Source: Cinnamomum chago | Taxonomy: Eukaryota > Streptophyta > Magnoliopsida > Laurales > Lauraceae | Reading direction: 5' to 3' | Assembly: GCA_038049695.1 (NCBI GenBank) | Contig: CP142452.1 | Location: forward strand, 74,842,501-74,906,500 | DNA: 64,000 bases | Part shown: one piece after another, positions 23,637 through 33,412 of the stretch | How the letters are laid out: each line of letters opens with the position of its first letter | Position numbering within the stretch: position 1 is the stretch's first letter | Made by a program: the position numbers and the translations under genes | The notes under the pieces: model-generated | The model's database searches: none | What the model was told of the DNA's origin: nothing | Seen by the model: the letters and a program-made list of their open reading frames with translations, nothing else

Positions 23637-24710
23637 CAGTAAATCTCCCCAAATTCCACCAGTTTCTTGGAAGGGGTCGTTTGGTGGCTTCCAGTTCGGT
23701 TCCTTGTGATGAGGAAATGACTAAAGTCATCATCATCTGCATTAGACATCAGCACCTCTGTGAGGTCTTATTACTGTCCACATCCCATACACAAAGCTGT
23801 CAATCAATGGCGGACCTAGGATTTTTGTTTGAGGGGTACTAACGATGCTCATTTGAAAAGGTTTCTTTTTCTTTTTTTGTCATAAATATCCAATTTGATA
23901 CGTGTCCATGAGTTCTAAGAGCTATTGCAAAAATCATAATAGTTTTTTAATAACACAAAAATCATAATAATTTTCTATAAATGCAAAAATCATAGTAGTT
24001 AATTAAAACTAATATGAGATAAAGAGCCAACACCATATAAAGTTCTTTGTTCTTGTTTGATTAAGTATGACACGTATCGGCCTACATCGATATGAGACAG
24101 ACTCATCAAACTCCTATGTTAGTGGAGACAAAGAATCATGTATTGCGAAATGAGATAGATAAATGGGAAAGAGATGCAGAGAAAAGAGTTCCTCACCAAA
24201 AAGGTTGGAAGAGTGGAAAAGAGTGGAAATGGGGTTAATGCGATCATTTAAATGGGGGCTAGGCCATATGGGCTATATGGCCCTTATGGACATTTTTGAG
24301 GATGGTGGGGGGCTGAAGTGCCTAGGCCCTTCAACGTGGGTCTGCCCCTGCTGTCAATGTTGGTCAATGAAATAGATCATGTGGCTCCTAGAACACCTCT
24401 GCCAGATCTAGCTACCATCCACAGCCCAAACCTGTTTGTTTAGCATGAGTAGTGTAGCAGAGGAAAAAATTGATAGTTATGACAAAGGTTAAATGGAAAA
24501 AGCAAAAGGAGAGTAAAATTTTGTTTTTAAGGAAAAGGAGAGTAACCTTGATATGACATACATTTTTACTTAATGTATGTTTGGATGGAAAAGAGGAGGG
24601 GTGTGTAAATAACTGATGTGAGTTTTACCCCACTTTATACCTTTTTGTTTATTCTCCACAACTTGGATAAATTGGGGTAGTGTAGAATTCTGTCTTTTGT
24701 GCTCTTTTAC
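23637..24710. repeat. Segment D1, first copy of a long-range duplication
   Basis: From CAGTAAATCTCCCC (23637) to GTGCTCTTTTAC (24710) this matches 58160-60496 (D2) in the same orientation, 34 kb away. D2 is longer only because LINE DNA was inserted. Homology covers the flanks, the embedded hAT element and about 300 bp past it. Confidence 0.9.
23805..24350. mobile_element. Non-autonomous hAT element, 546 bp, with perfect 8-bp target duplication
   Basis: Left end CAATGGCGGACCTAGG; right end CAACGTGGGTCTGCCCCTG, whose inverse CAGGGGCAGACCC pairs with the left end. Identical flanks CTGTCAAT lie at 23797-23804 and 24351-24358. It has no transposase. The interior is AT-rich with short repeated blocks around AAAAATCATAATA. 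Confidence 0.88.
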
Positions 24711-25960
24711 TTAAACCCTCTCTTTCCTTTATTCTTGATTTGACCATGCTCCTCTTATACTCCACTTCTCATGCAAACAAACATGTAAGAAGAGGAGTAT
24801 GTAAGCCCCACATTAGGAGTCTTTTAGAGGAAAGTTTACAGAATGACATAAAGATTGTCACAGAGATGTAATTCTAATAAATCAAGCATAATCTAAACTA
24901 ATCACTTATTGAATGTTTGAGGTGATTTGAGGGTCATCTGAGTCTTCTTGTGGTAGAGAATATATATATATACCAGGCCCAAAGAAAGAAATAATATCCT
25001 ACAAGACCTACACATCTTTCTCTATTTTAAGCAAATCTCTATTTATATCCCACACATCTTTCTCTATCTTCTCATGCATCAAAATGAGGAAAACTCATCT
25101 AAGTACTTTATAAAAATCTAGATATTTGATTTTTTTTTTTTTTTTTGCTTTGATTATTTTAGGTGTCTCTTAATTGTTTATCTTCAAAGAAAGACTGTTT
25201 TTATAAATTCGGTTTTATATTTAATATCTCCCTCCTCTTCAATTGTTGAATTTTCATTTAGGAATTTTTAGTTTTTTCTTTTATGAAGATCCATCCAACT
25301 ATAGCCGGTGAGTTTCAGCAGCAGCAGTTTAGATTTTTTTTTTTTATTTCTATTGTGCCTAGTTTTCTTTTATTTTTCTTTTTTTCACATTTTCTATTAA
25401 ATTTTCTTTTTTTTAATCATTAAAAATTGCCTTTATTGTAATATTCAACTAAATATTATTCAGTTACCTACTTTTTTTTGTCTCTTCTGTTTATTGTCTC
25501 TTTTTTTTTTAATTCCAAAAAATCCTGCAAGCTAAGTATTAATTTATTTTTCCAAGTTTTTTTAAATTTATCTTTACTAGTGTTGTTTATTTTCTAATAT
25601 GTGACATCATCTTATTGCATGTGATTTTCTTTTTGCTAGTCTTACATTAGAAAATCAATTAATTAACATTTTATATTTTAAAAGAAGGAAGAATGTAATA
25701 ATATTCTATATAGTACATTACAAGGGGATGTAGGTGCATTGCCAATGCTATTGTGACCATATTGTAATGATTATTTTGCTGGATATTATTAAAACATCAT
25801 GTCTAGTGGTTGTACTAGTACTTTTTATCTTTTATACATCTCTATCATGATCAATGGGCTTTTTAATGATAATTATGTGGTGCAGATATATATATGGGAA
25901 ATTCTAAAAAATGCTCCACTTCAAAAACGCTCCCTTTTCTGCTTCAACCATACCTCCACC
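24711..25960. other. AT-rich stretch without a recognised gene
   Basis: T-rich low-complexity DNA (several runs of 8-17 T). No supported frame, RNA gene or element ends were found. Confidence 0.4.
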
Positions 25961-26617
25961 CCACCCGCCGGCGGAGGATCAAGAGGTAGAGACCCGAAGC
26001 GGCGGCACAGCCCAAACTTGAGCCAGGAATAGGCGGAAGGGCCGCCCATGGGCTCCAAAAACAAGCCCAAGACACCCATCTACATGACCTGCGAATCCGA
26101 CTGCACCACACAGACCGCTGTGATCAAGATCCCCCCAGGCGGCGACATTGTCAAGGGTGTCACCGTCTTCGCCTTCCGCTGCCGCATCAGAATATGCATC
26201 CTCAGCTGCATTGGCGTCGTCGCAAATGTCTCCTTCATCGACTCCGCCTCCTCCCATGCCCATGCATCGACCTTCACACTGAATGGACGTTTTGAAACCC
26301 TCTCCTTCTCTGCCACCTTTCTCACATGCCCTATTCCACCATCACCGTCGCAATCCTCCTCCTCGGGCTCTCCAACAGAGTTGCCGATCACCATTACTCT
26401 CGTGGGAGCTAACGGACAGGTGATTAGAGGGAAAGTGGCCGGAGCATTGAGTGTCACTGGCCCTGTCGTTGTGTTGGCAGCGTCTTTTAAGTATATATCT
26501 TTACTCCGTCTGCGACCAGCGAGAGAAGAAACCAACAATACAAATTCTAACATCGGTGCCGCCAATGCCGGTAGTGGCGATGCCCTGTTAATGTCGGCCC
26601 AGCTCCAAACACCATGA
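25960..26617 (+). pseudogene. AHL (AT-hook motif nuclear localized) gene copy, 5' frameshifted
   Basis: An open frame from 26048 (189 codons) encodes a PPC/DUF296 domain: GSKNKPKTPIYMT, then GDIVKGVTVFAF, RIRICILSCIGVVANVSF, FTLNGRFETLSFSATFL and GKVAGALSVTGPVVVLAASF. AHL proteins bind AT-rich DNA at matrix-attachment regions. The AT-hook that should precede GSKNKPK is present as RRKGRP in another frame (about 26030-26048), so a frame slip separates hook and PPC. The hook core RGRP has become KGRP. The intronless layout fits AHL clade A. The stop at 26615-26617 is only 40 bp before an MBD exon. The long minus-strand frames here are antisense shadows. Confidence 0.8.
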
Positions 26618-26657
26618 ATCACCAGCTTCCTTCATGGAAAATATCTTGGCTATGCAG

Positions 26658-27070
26658 TACTATTACCATGATGCTAGGAGTGGCCATCGATTCCGATCAA
26701 AGAAAGAGGTTGACAGCTTCACCCAGATGGGAGAGGTTCCAAGATACAAACCCAAGACCTAAAAGCGAAGAATCCAATGTTTTACATACAGAATGACTTC
26801 ACCTCCAACTCTTAATCATGTCAGCAAGCACTCGCCAAGTTTCAAGAGTAAGTTCATTTCATTTTTCTCGTTAATCACTATTGAAATATGTATTCCAGGT
26901 TGTAGTCTTGAGAGCTCTCTACATCACTTGTTCTCACTTCTGGTTCTCAGGTTGTGGTTGAAGTAATCAACATCCCGTTAGATCCTGAGATGGAAAAGGC
27001 AACAGGAAGAAGACATCAAGCTGAAATACACAGAAAAAATCGCCGTATGATGTATCCATTTGTACGGTAA
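26658..27070 (+). pseudogene. Divergent MBD-family copy (exon 2 and last exon)
   Basis: After an ATGCAG acceptor the exon reads YYYHDARSGHRFRSKKEVDSF and MGEVPRYKP, the second half of an MBD. A one-base insertion near 26750 puts the following PRPKSEESNVLHTE in another frame, and the donor is lost (ACAGAATGA). A last exon at 26951-27070, after TTCTCAG, reads VVVEVINIPLDPEMEKATGR and stays open for 39 codons. It supports the reading frame VV(A/V)EV(M/I)N seen in other copies. No exon 1 is present; the AHL copy lies directly upstream. This is the oldest-looking paralog with an exon 2. Confidence 0.75.
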
Positions 27071-27289
27071 CCGCACATGTTTGTTCAAATTCACGATATC
27101 CTATCATCGTCAAAATGAGTTAAGCACAATTCCCAAGATGGTGATGAGTGTGAGGGTTCGGGTATAACCTAAATTGGACCAAGTTGATGCAAGAGCAAAA
27201 ACTCATACAACACTGAAAACTTTTTTTTTCCTTTTCTTGTAAGAAACAACGCAGAAAACTTAACACAATCAATTAATTCTAGACTTGCC

Positions 27290-28620
27290 TTACCTAATAA
27301 AGGCTGTAAAAAGACTAGGTCTCTGTCCATGGGATACCAAGTGCTTTTTAATCAACAGATTTTGGCTTTGACCTATGGATCCAATAGACTCAAATCTTAT
27401 CAGTTACCTTTTTTTTTTTTTTTTTTGTTGGAAAGATCTTATCATTTATTTGGTTATTGTTATTATTAAATATTAACTATATTAAACATAATATTATACA
27501 TGTTATAATGCATATTTATTATACATATATTGGTCATTTTGTTCACGTGAGCATCACCACTCAAATGAACTTATGGGAGAGAGCTCTGTTGAGTTGTCAC
27601 CAATTTAATTTCATATTGATGGGGAATATCTTCATCATTGGGTCTCACCCAACAATTTTTTGAACCATTTATATATTTATTTGAGTGGGAGAGAAGGTAT
27701 AGCTATTTCCACCCACATGCCTTTTAATCACATAGCTTTTTATGTTTTGTGTTATACAGGAGCGCAAGCATATTCTGCTTGGTCTATATTGAACCCTGAT
27801 CAAACTTTATTCCATTATTCATCATTTACTATAAATGGATGAAACCTTAATTTTTCAGGTCAGACTGGTCAAACGATATTATAATTAGTCTCATTTACAG
27901 CTTCGGCAAGTTTCTTAAACTAGTGTTTTCTACTCCCATGTGCTTCAAAGTGTAACGTGGGACAGCACAAGCAGAAACCCGTGAAACATTAATCAAGAAA
28001 TAAGAACTTAGATAATCATATCCATTGGTCAAGGAAGGGTTACATGGATTCCAGTATTGCAAATCGTGGATCATTGGTTATGATTCACCTCTTGTCCATG
28101 ATTTCTTTATGGGCATATAAAATATCATATATTTTGAATCAATTGTGTAATTGCTTTCAATTTTCTTGTGGCTCAGGTTTTAAATCAAAAATTCAAGTGA
28201 TTGATCTGATTATCCATTTTCTATTATTAGTTGAAGATGGCAGAGGAACCATCCATCTATGTGCCATCATGGCTCCCGGAATTAACATAAATAAATAATG
28301 CAGACATCTATCATCCGTGTTGAGACTCATGAGATGAATTATATGGACTATGAAACCTTGGTCAACTTGAAAAATACTCAATGTCTCACATTCCACGAAA
28401 AAATTTCACTTAACTAAGAGATTGATTGTTACCAAGCCAATGGCTTGATCCCTTTGTGTCTCGAAGGTATGCAATTTTTTTTTGTGTAAAAAATTCACAT
28501 GCAAGAATCACAAATGTAAAGTTTAATGTGTATCATTATCCTCTAATACTAATCTTGCAAATCAAATATAGTTAACCAAACAAAACACCCAAACTTCCTC
28601 TGCCCCTGCAACTCAGCACC
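27290..28620 (+). repeat. Diverged copy of the MBD upstream module
   Basis: The segment from GGCTGTAAAAAGACTAGG onward resembles 29266, 37300 and 46700: shared blocks for a TGGATCCAATAGACT-like motif, ATATTGGTCATTTTGTTCAC and a GAGAGAGC motif in order. A second diverged part (about 28420-28540) resembles the stretch that precedes exon 1 elsewhere. No exon 1 follows, so this is a promoter-region relic. Confidence 0.5.
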
Positions 28621-30663
28621 CAAAATTACTAACCCCTGATCACTTGTAGTGAACTTTTGGAAGAGTCCTACCGAACCCAACGGGTTCATGCAAGAATGCA
28701 GCCCCTTTTAAAGAGTCATTACCTTTCAAATGATTGCACTATCCATTTTATGGGCCTCCCAGTCCCACCCCAATAAATAAATAAAAGAACACCATCGTCA
28801 TTGCGTAGAAAGCTCTTCCAAAATGCATGTTAAAGAGCTATGCATAGGCTAGGAATATGCAAAACAAATTCCATTTGATTGTTGTAGCTCTTGAATTAAG
28901 GGTCTCAATTTTCATGCTTCGGATTCATGTGTTCAGCATGATTGATCCAAAGGAAGTTAGATTTTAAACCCACGGTTACATATTTGCTCAAATATGTGTT
29001 GTTATGTTAAAACTAGATATTGCTATCCACAGGCAATGAGCTGTCATATAATGGATGTATCGATACTTATAGAAAGCTTAATTTCATGTTTATCCCAAAT
29101 TTTGGTTCAATTTATGCATGGCATCTTTCATTGTTGATAAATATGATATGAGACAAGTGGCCGCACCAGGCAAGCCTTTTACAACTGGAAAAAATCTCAA
29201 GGAATTAATGCTTACACTGAATTGGGAGATAACCATATATATAGATTGCTTCATTTTAAGGTTGTAAAACAACTAGGGCCAATGTCCGGGTTATCATGCC
29301 TAATGGATACCAATGCCACCTTTTAATTACCATGCATTCTCGCCTGGACCTGATGATCCAATGGACTTAGTCCTATATCATTTACTTGATTATTATTATT
29401 ATTATTATTAGAATTATGGGAGAAAGCATCTTTGCTTATGGTATATACATATATTGGTAACTTTATTCACTTGAGCGTCAATACAGAAAGAACTTTATGC
29501 GGCCCAGTTCTGATCCCATCCTCCCTATTTATAGCCAGTTATCAACTCTATTCCCACCTAGTGTGCATGCAAAAGTCCGCCAACACTAACTTCACATCAA
29601 TCTAGACTATCTTCAACTTTGGGTTTCACCGAGCAAATTTTTAGATTCACTCATAATGGATGGCTAGGATGTTGGTTATTATCAAATTTGGTCTTGATCC
29701 CTCTTTGTTCCATAAAGGCTTACAGATTTAGTTGCAAAAAATTCATGAATAGGATAAACAAATCGACAAGTAATGGTAGTATGTATCAATATCCTCCAAT
29801 CCTAAACATGCAAAGAGTCCAAATGCTTTTGACCTGACACCCTCTCTCCATTTTTAGCGACTACAATCCAATACCCATAGTTAAAAGGTTCCCCTCCTTG
29901 TCACCACTGTATTTCACACGTCAAATTTAATTTTGGGCAGAGGGTGGTGTGGAAAATATCTCGATTGTCTGATATCCTTTGAATATTAAATTTAGTGGAC
30001 CCTCTATCCATGCATAGTAGTTTTCCTTCCCCTTAGCTTTTTAAATATTGATTTGATTATACTAATTCATCATATGTACAAGATCAATGGCTCACATCCA
30101 ACATGAAAATTCACTCAAAAAGGATGGCTAAGAAGTCAACTATTAATAAATTAATGGCTCTAATCCTTCTCTGTGTCTCCTAGGTGGACAAAATCTTTTG
30201 TACTGGATTCATGTGCAAGAATAGTTAATTTACAGGCAACAGAAAATCTGTATCCGTATCCTACAATACTAAACTTCGTAGAGAATCCAAATGCAAGTAA
30301 TCCAATTAAGATCCTTTTCATATTTAACAATGCCAATTTATCACCATAGGTTAATGCACCCCTCAGTTATTCCCATTTTTAGCAATCACAACTCATTATA
30401 TATAGATGTCTGCTAGATGAGAAGCGCCATCTCAACTTAAAAGAGCACCTTCCTATGTCTCTCTACATCAAAGCTCTATAGAAACTTCTTTATCGTTCTT
30501 CTTCTTCTTCTTCTTTGGAGCCAATATCCTTCTCCTTACCGACGGAGTTGGATTCGTATTCTGAGATCCTCCTTGGCTTTCAATGGCTCTCCATACAGGA
30601 ACTATCTTCAAAGAAGCATAAGAAGTGGTGAGGGAAGATTGTGAATATTAAATTTTTTTTGCA

Positions 30664-32002
30664 ATGCCATCTGAAGTGAACCCTGCTCCATTACCCGCGA
30701 CAATGGGTTCGAGGAGGGGGCGTAAGAAGAAAATTGAGAAGGAGCGTGACGAGTTCTGGTCTCGGAGGCCAGATTGGCTGCCAGAAGGCTGGACAATGAA
30801 TGTTAAAGTCCGGAAGGATGGTGCCACAGCAGGCATAAGGGATCGGGTAATTTGGTGTTTTTATTTTTAACCTTTTGATTATATGGATTTCTGAGATTTA
30901 GAATAAAAGATTGGACTTACATAAGAGATCTATTGTTGGGTTCTGTATGATGTATGTTGTTTGTTGTTTGGTATCAAATGACAATAATGAAAGTAAGGGT
31001 TGATAAAATGGTAGTTTGATACCTTTACATCTATTGTATAATCTTGGTAGAGAGTTTAATTGAATTTCGTTTGTGTTATTTCATGACTTATAAAACTTCA
31101 GTACTTACCCAGTATTCATCACTTCTCAGTATTATTATGAACCGAGGACCGGCCATCGATTCCGATCGAGGAAAGAGGTCGAGAAGTTCATCCAGATAGG
31201 CGAGGTTCCAAGATACAAACCCAAACCTAAAACCAAAAAATCCAATGTTGTACATAGAGTGAGTTTTTGAATTGTTGTCTTCAAGATTCACTATTGAGAT
31301 GTGAGTGCTAGAGATTTTCATGATAATGTGTTTCTTCCTTTCATTTTGAAATCTTCTCAGAACTCGAAACCTACTCCAAGTAGTGACATGGTGTTGCCTC
31401 CATCCCTTGAATTCTACATCAAGAACTTGCAAAGTGTGAGAACATGTCCCACATCGCCTATGAGGCTGCCCCGAGTCCTGGCTATATGTGGGATGCTGAC
31501 CTGACTTGGTTGATGCGTTTTGGCGACGTTGCGACGGAATGCCATCAAGTAAAACCGTGCGAGCCGAGGCCCAGAGCGGACAATATCAGCCCGGTAGAAA
31601 TGGGCCGGATCCTTACAGAATGGTATCAGAGCCTAGGGCGGCTCTCCTCTAAGTGGGTGGGATTGTGAGAACATGTCCCACATATCCTATGAGGCTACCT
31701 CGAGTCCTGGCTATATGTTGGATGCTGACCTTACTTGGTTGACGCGTTTTGACGACGTTGCAACGGAATGCCATCAAGTAAATCCGTGCGGGCCGAGGCC
31801 TGGAGCGGACAATATCAGCCCGGTAGAAATGGGCCGGATCCTTACACAAAGTTACATGAGTATGTTTATTTTATTTTTTTTCTCAATTTGTCATTACTGC
31901 AATATGTGTTCTGGGTATTGTGGACTTGAGAGATTCAGTGCATCACTTGTTCTCACTGTTGGTTTTCAGGTGGTGGCAGAATTAATTAACAGTCTGAAGT
32001 AG
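30664..32002 (+). pseudogene. MBD gene of unit X (basic type), exon 3 split by a TRIM
   Basis: Exon 1 (30664-30846) begins MPSEVNPAPLPATMGSRRGR, has RRGRKKK and the first half of the MBD (RRPDWLPEGW, VKVRKDGATAGIRDR). Exon 2 (31130-31258) gives YYYEPRTGHRFRSRKEVEKF and GEVPRYKPKPKTKKSN. Exon 3 starts at 31361 (NSKPTPSSDMVLPP), and the last exon is 31970-32002 (VVAELINSLK). MBD proteins read methylated CpG in chromatin. The residues matching those that contact mCpG in MeCP2 are present: Arg in VRKDG, Asp and Tyr in DRYYY, Arg in RFRS. A TRIM at 31435 splits exon 3 near its end. The usual upstream ATG is ACG (30539-30541 region) and a stop precedes MPSEV, so that Met is the likely start. Exon 3 to 4 phases do not join cleanly. 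Confidence 0.8.
31435..31846 (+). mobile_element. Complete TRIM retroelement, 412 bp
   Basis: Two 183-bp direct terminal repeats (31435-31617 and 31664-31846) each begin TGTGAGAACATGTCCCACAT and end CCTTACA. Between them lie a primer site TGGTATCAGAGCCT (31621-31634, initiator Met-tRNA) and a purine tract AAGTGGGTGGGA (31651-31662). The 5-bp target duplication CAAAG is at 31430-31434 and 31847-31851. The same site is empty in unit Y (41420-41440). The element has no coding sequence, so mobilisation would need proteins from another element. Confidence 0.95.
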
Positions 32003-32100
32003 GAGCAACAATAATTGGGCAGATTATGAAACAGAAGAGACAATAGGAATTAAGCAGCCTGTTCCATCGAACACTGATGGGTTGGTAACAACAGTTAATA

Positions 32101-32448
32101 TTGAGAGAGAGGAGGCGACAGGAAGAACATCAATCTGAGATGGACACGGAGAAAAAAGGAGTTGAAAAGTCCAAATCAGGGAAAAAAATTGGCTTAACAA
32201 AAGAGGCAAGAGGTAGAAGTATAATTCAACAATCTAAATTAGAAACATTGGCTCTAGGAGTTCAGCAGTCAAATCAGTCTGTTTCTTTAAACTTCTCTGG
32301 ACATGAAGCCAACTTTTCAAGAACAAATAAGGGGGCCTCAAAGGTGGACTGGAACATTTTTGTACACCTGGGAAGAGAAATATGTGTAAAAGGGCTATAT
32401 TACATGCATGTTGCCTTTAAAACATTCAAGAATACTAGGAGAGCATGA
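32101..32448 (+). CDS. Conserved 3' open frame of unit X (function unknown)
   Basis: An open frame, matched by 41662-42060 in unit Y, contains QSEMDTEKKGVEKSKSGKK, LTKEARGRSIIQQ and KVDWNIFVHLGREIC. The beginning is homologous to the extension of the last MBD exon at 8561-8773 (NIERE...HQSEMD.EKKGVEN), so it is probably part of the ancestral MBD tail, not a separate gene. Relative to Y it has a 2-base deletion near 32132 that shifts the first codons, and it lacks an internal block of about 40 bases near the end. No known domain was recognised. Confidence 0.35.
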   Translation: MRERRRQEEHQSEMDTEKKGVEKSKSGKKIGLTKEARGRSIIQQSKLETLALGVQQSNQSVSLNFSGHEANFSRTNKGASKVDWNIFVHLGREICVKGLYYMHVAFKTFKNTRRA

Positions 32449-32739
32449 TAAGAAATAGCTGAGAGTTGATTTATGATTTGGATGGGCAGTGTACCGGATT
32501 TTCCTTGTACAAAAACATATTTGAATTCTATTCAGAATGAATCAGATTTAGTTTGAATGTGATTCTTGATTTTGAAAGTGTTAGTGGTGTCAACTATTGC
32601 ATACTCGCCATTCTTACGTTAGTGTAAACTCTTGCATATTCAAATTATCAACTTATGTGATCTGGGACCCACAAGAGATTAGATCCCACATAAATGTATG
32701 CCCAATGCAATATTTGTATTATCTTAAAGTTAGGATAAT

Positions 32740-33345
32740 CCCTGTTTTTAAGGGGAATTGACATTTGTAAACATTCTATAATGAGAGAGCATTGTATGCT
32801 TTGTAACTATAGCATGTTTACCTCCAGCTATAGTATCCAATTGATTTTTCAGGGTGAGGTGCATTGTCCCATAGTGCATGTGGTAGGGCTGAGGCTCTCG
32901 GTGTTAAATTCTTTTGAAAATGTAGTGGGCTTTTTTTTCTACTGTGCAAATGTACATTCAAAGAAGTGGATGGGTTTGCAGATAATATTCCATCCTTTAG
33001 TTGTTTGAATGTGTTTTCTGAAGTTACTTGCGAACTCTTGGGTTTTCCATCAGATCAGGTGTTTGCCAACAGTTTTTTAGAATTGGAGAAGAGATCCTTC
33101 TAAAGATGGAGGAAAGCTTCTCTGGCGAATCCCTCCAACTTTGTGTTAACATTATCTTCAATAATATGGCAGTGCGAATCCCTCCAACTTTGTGTAAACA
33201 TTATCTTCAACAATATGGCAGCTGCAATAGATAGGCTAATGAAAAACACCAATAGAAGCGTAATCAAATTGGCTCTTACTGAAGAATGTTTTCAAGGTTA
33301 TTGTAGGATGAGTTTAAAAGGATAATGTATGGTGGAGATTGAACA
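32740..33345 (+). repeat. Unit X 3' flank with a 49-bp tandem duplication
   Basis: This region is almost identical to 44967-45560 in unit Y. It contains two adjacent 48-49 bp copies of GCGAATCCCTCCAACTTTGTG... at about 33126-33222 (Y: 45353-45449), so the duplication predates the X/Y split. Short open frames run through it (for example MREHCMLCNYSMFTSSYSI at 32781), but nothing recognisable is encoded. It may be untranslated 3' sequence. Confidence 0.5.
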
Positions 33346-33412
33346 TTTGATCTTTCTAGTGAGTCCTTGCACTAAAAGAAATTTGACACAACTAACACCC
33401 TGTGGCCCCTAC

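Noticed and set aside
25979..26622. Minus-strand frames (94 and 180 codons)
   Set aside because: Antisense to the AHL PPC domain, which is clearly recognisable on the plus strand.
33370..33400. A second full CACTA element starting CACTA(A/C)AAGAAATTTGACAC (also 45598)
   Set aside because: No matching right terminus or target duplication was found in either unit; recorded only as an orphan end.
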